From NCBI RefSeq assembly GCF_900537995.1, contig NZ_LR027880.1, positions 3,294,001-3,358,000 on the forward strand: a DNA stretch of 64,000 nt, given 5' to 3'. Made by a program: the position numbers and the translations under genes. Below are positions 61,610-64,000 of the stretch, piece by piece (the first letter of the stretch is position 1; the number at the start of each line of letters is the position of its first letter). The notes under the pieces are model-generated. The model was not told the DNA's origin. It was given only the letters and a program-made list of their open reading frames with translations, and ran no database searches. Source of the DNA: Roseburia intestinalis L1-82. GTDB lineage: Bacteria > Bacillota > Clostridia > Lachnospirales > Lachnospiraceae.

Positions 61610-62923
61610 ATGAACAAAAATAATTTTGCACCGCTGCCGCCTATGGGTTGGAACAGCTACGATTACTATGACACCACGGTGACAGAAGATGCCGTGAAAG
61701 CAAATGCAGATTACATGGCTGCACATTTAAAGGAGTTTGGATGGGAATATATCGTCGTTGATATCGAATGGTACGCGATCGGTGCCGGTTCCATGCGCAA
61801 TCAGTTCCAGTATATCCCGTTTGCGGATGTTGCCATGGATGAATTTTCAAGACTGCAGCCGGATCCGGCACGTTTTCCATCTTCTGCGGACGGAACCGGT
61901 TTTACCCACCTTGCTGACTATATCCACAGTCTCGGTTTAAAATTCGGTATCCATATCATGCGCGGAATCCCAAGAACTGCTGCGCATAACCATTGTAAGA
62001 TCAAGGGCAGCAACGTGACTGCCGATATGGTCGCAAATCCTTCCTCCATCTGTGGATGGAACCCGGATATGTACGGTGTCCGCGATACGGAGGCAGGACA
62101 GGCTTACTATGATTCCCTGATGGAACTTTATGCTTCCTGGGGTGTTGATTTCATCAAGTGCGATGATATCTGCAATACCAATATCTATCCGGCCAATCCT
62201 TATTCTGCACGCCATGAGATAGAAATGCTCGCAAAGGCGATCGCACGCTGTGGCAGGCCGATCGTTTTATCCCTTTCTCCGGGACCTGCACTGATCGAAC
62301 ACGCATGGCACTATGAGACTTATGCAAATATGTGGCGTATCACCGATGATTTCTGGGATAAATGGGATCTGTTAAAAGATATGTTCCACCGCTGTGAGCT
62401 CTGGCAGAACCATGTGGCAAAAGGATGTTACCCGGACTGCGATATGCTTCCGCTCGGCTGGCTTGGAAAAGGATTCGGTCATGAATGGTACACTAATTTT
62501 ACACCGGAGGAACAGCATACCATGTTAACGCTCTGGTGTCTCTTCGGTTCCCCTCTGATGCTTGGCTGTGAACTGACAAAGTTAGATGACGCCACACTTG
62601 CCCTTCTTACTAACCGCGATGTGCTGTCCATGTTAACCCCGGACTGCAAGCCGCATCAGGTATGTCTTGACGATGAAAAAGCCATCTGGTGTGCATACAA
62701 TGCAGTTACCGATGAACACTTTGCCGCCTTCTTCAACCTATCGGATGAGACACAGACGATCCACTGTGACATCGAAACGCTCCATGTCGACGATGAACCC
62801 TGTGCCCACAAAGATGCCAGCCTGACGGAACTTTGGAGCAAAGAAAAAACATCCGTATCCGGCAGTGCCATTTCTGTCACACCGCCAGCACACGGATGTC
62901 TGGTATTTCGTGTAGAAAACTAG
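61610..62923 (+). CDS. Glycoside hydrolase family 27, alpha-galactosidase or beta-L-arabinopyranosidase type
   Basis: 437 aa, no signal peptide, so probably cytoplasmic. The GH27 barrel starts PPMGWNSYDYYDTTV. The presumed nucleophile is Asp185 in DFIKCDDIC and the acid/base Asp246 or Asp247 in WRITDDFWD. The beta-sandwich C-terminal domain is at about 360-437. GH27 covers alpha-galactosidases and also beta-L-arabinopyranosidases; the convergent GH127 arabinofuranosidase makes an arabinose-related role worth considering. GGAGG lies six bases before the ATG. Confidence 0.85.
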   Translation: MNKNNFAPLPPMGWNSYDYYDTTVTEDAVKANADYMAAHLKEFGWEYIVVDIEWYAIGAGSMRNQFQYIPFADVAMDEFSRLQPDPARFPSSADGTGFTHLADYIHSLGLKFGIHIMRGIPRTAAHNHCKIKGSNVTADMVANPSSICGWNPDMYGVRDTEAGQAYYDSLMELYASWGVDFIKCDDICNTNIYPANPYSARHEIEMLAKAIARCGRPIVLSLSPGPALIEHAWHYETYANMWRITDDFWDKWDLLKDMFHRCELWQNHVAKGCYPDCDMLPLGWLGKGFGHEWYTNFTPEEQHTMLTLWCLFGSPLMLGCELTKLDDATLALLTNRDVLSMLTPDCKPHQVCLDDEKAIWCAYNAVTDEHFAAFFNLSDETQTIHCDIETLHVDDEPCAHKDASLTELWSKEKTSVSGSAISVTPPAHGCLVFRVEN

Positions 62924-62932
62924 TCGGAAAGA

Positions 62933-64000
62933 TCACTCCTCCGGCATCCAGACACGCATCTGGTTTTCTCCCCGGTTCGCCCACGCATAATAAGGAATTG
63001 CGGTCAGCGTCACATCTGTCCGCTTCGGGCGTTCCTCGGAGTAAAGTGCATCACTGCTCTCCATCCGGTATCCCGGCAGATGGATCAGCACATTTCCCGC
63101 TAATACACCTTCTTTGCAAAGTTCCGTCTCAGCTTTGATCTCTCTTGGTATACGAAGTGCCTGAATGCACTCACCATTGTCTGCACCTTCAAAGCAGTAA
63201 ACGACCGGTCCCCTCATCAACGCGACACAGCCCTCATCTTCACGCACATTCGTATTTGCATAAATTTTTCGTACTGGAAGATCAAATGTAAGTGCAACCA
63301 CATCATTTTCTCCCCAGTTTCTCTTCAGATAAAGATAACCATCTTTCACAAAAGACATGTCATCTGTTTTTTCTCCGTTTACTGTCACAGCAAGTGTGTC
63401 CGGACGAATATGGGATGGGATATGAATTGCAAGTTCAAACGCCTTTTCTTTTTTTGCTTTTACCTGATAGGATACCTTTCCTTCCCACGGATAACTGCTT
63501 TCTACCGTAATCACCGCTTTATCAAAATCCGCGGTCTGTCCCAGAAACAGATGTGAATAGAGCGTCGTTTCACTCTCACTCCATGCATAAGTTCCCAGTG
63601 AAGTTACAAGACGTACCAGGTTCGGCGGACAGCATGCACATGCATACCAGCCCGGACGGGTCGGCAATACATGTTTATAACCAAAGATCGTGCCGGATGT
63701 TCCCGGATTTACCTCAAGCGGATTCACATAGAAAAACTGTTTTCCATCCAACTGGATACCGCTGATGGTTCCATTGTAAAATTCCCGTTCCATGATATCG
63801 GCATAAATTCCAAGGGGTTTTATTTCCAACATTCTCTTTGCAAAAAAGATCATTCCTATCGACGCGCAGGTCTCCGCATATGCCATATCGTTTGGCAGAT
63901 CATAGTCAATCGTAAATGCCTCGCCCTCAACCGTAGAACCGATGCCGCCGGTGATGTACATTCTTTTCTTTACAATATTATCCCACAGAGTCTGACACGC
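62933..64000 (-). CDS. Glycoside hydrolase family 127, beta-L-arabinofuranosidase type, C-terminal part
   Basis: 356 codons to the stop; the N-terminus is beyond the window's right edge, since the frame continues upstream of the first Met through ACQTLWDNIVKKRMYIT. The zinc/thiolate active site is visible: Glu and Cys in AETCASIGM, and the Cys pair in CACCPPNLVR, one of which is the nucleophile in characterised enzymes. The C-terminal beta-sandwich has VNGEKTDDMSF and ALMRGPVVYCFEGADN. It faces the GH27 gene, with only nine bases between the stop codons. Confidence 0.92.
   Translation of the reverse strand, partial: ACQTLWDNIVKKRMYITGGIGSTVEGEAFTIDYDLPNDMAYAETCASIGMIFFAKRMLEIKPLGIYADIMEREFYNGTISGIQLDGKQFFYVNPLEVNPGTSGTIFGYKHVLPTRPGWYACACCPPNLVRLVTSLGTYAWSESETTLYSHLFLGQTADFDKAVITVESSYPWEGKVSYQVKAKKEKAFELAIHIPSHIRPDTLAVTVNGEKTDDMSFVKDGYLYLKRNWGENDVVALTFDLPVRKIYANTNVREDEGCVALMRGPVVYCFEGADNGECIQALRIPREIKAETELCKEGVLAGNVLIHLPGYRMESSDALYSEERPKRTDVTLTAIPYYAWANRGENQMRVWMPEE

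Overview
The window looks like a chromosomal segment of a motile, moderately low-GC Firmicute of the family Lachnospiraceae, most like Roseburia/Agathobacter. The basis is gene order and family type read by eye, not a database search. Supporting signs are the cysE-cysS-mrnC-rlmB-sigH block, the yceD-rpmF and plsX-acpP-rnc-smc-ftsY blocks, strong AGGAGG-type ribosome sites, a Cys T-box, a TPP riboswitch, a stand-alone PurO-type IMP cyclohydrolase beside an AICAR transformylase, CheV, a FliD-like flagellar protein behind a SigD-type promoter, and plant-glycan glycosidases. Nearly all genes are on the minus strand. Plus-strand exceptions are tmcAL, a 47-codon ORF, the split REC/GGDEF gene and the GH27 glycosidase.

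Layout. 1-10.3 kb is a housekeeping block: ilvA (cut by the window edge), ftsY, smc, rnc, acpP, plsX, a DUF624 membrane protein, rpmF, yceD and ackA. 10.6-14 kb holds tmcAL converging on two purine-pathway enzymes. 14-18 kb has a CgeB-type glycosyltransferase, a UPF0210 protein, an ACT protein and a WalJ-like metallohydrolase. 18-26 kb is a run of an FtsA-like protein, coaE, polA, an aminopeptidase P and a thioesterase. 26-31 kb has YfhO and an LTA-synthase-like sulfatase. 31-34.7 kb has a small ORF, tRNA-Thr, a PIN-like protein with tandem repeats, and thiC under a TPP riboswitch. 34.9-39.5 kb is the sigH/rlmB/mrnC/cysS/cysE operon under a cysteine T-box. 39.5-45.5 kb is more accessory: a response regulator and diguanylate cyclase split by an in-frame stop, a long cell-surface protein and a transposase. 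45.6-53 kb has ispF, a ComEC-like lipoprotein, tRNA-Met and tRNA-Val, a short metH, mnmA and a FliD-like protein. 53-61.4 kb has ung, hisF, hisH, a charge-polarised membrane protein, cheV, a lipoprotein, a two-component system and a membrane protein. 61.6-64 kb has a GH27 and a GH127 glycosidase converging, the latter cut by the window edge.

How the parts work together. Fatty acid/phospholipid start-up (PlsX, AcpP), secretion (FtsY) and chromosome condensation (SMC) share one transcription unit. Cysteine synthesis and cysteine charging are both placed under a Cys-sensing T-box. Acetate kinase is divergent from the acetate-using tRNA-modifying enzyme TmcAL. Flagellar and signalling genes (FliD-like, CheV, REC, GGDEF) are scattered as singletons.

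The most interesting non-genic signals are a 33-nt palindromic repeat in four copies at three intergenic sites, an in-frame stop exactly between REC and GGDEF domains, a terminator embedded in the coding end of a convergent gene, a consensus promoter laid over a terminator arm, an 18-bp minisatellite between rlmB and sigH, and a duplicated hairpin-plus-Shine-Dalgarno unit between cysE and cysS. I found no CRISPR array, prophage or complete defence system, and no clearly novel multi-gene system.
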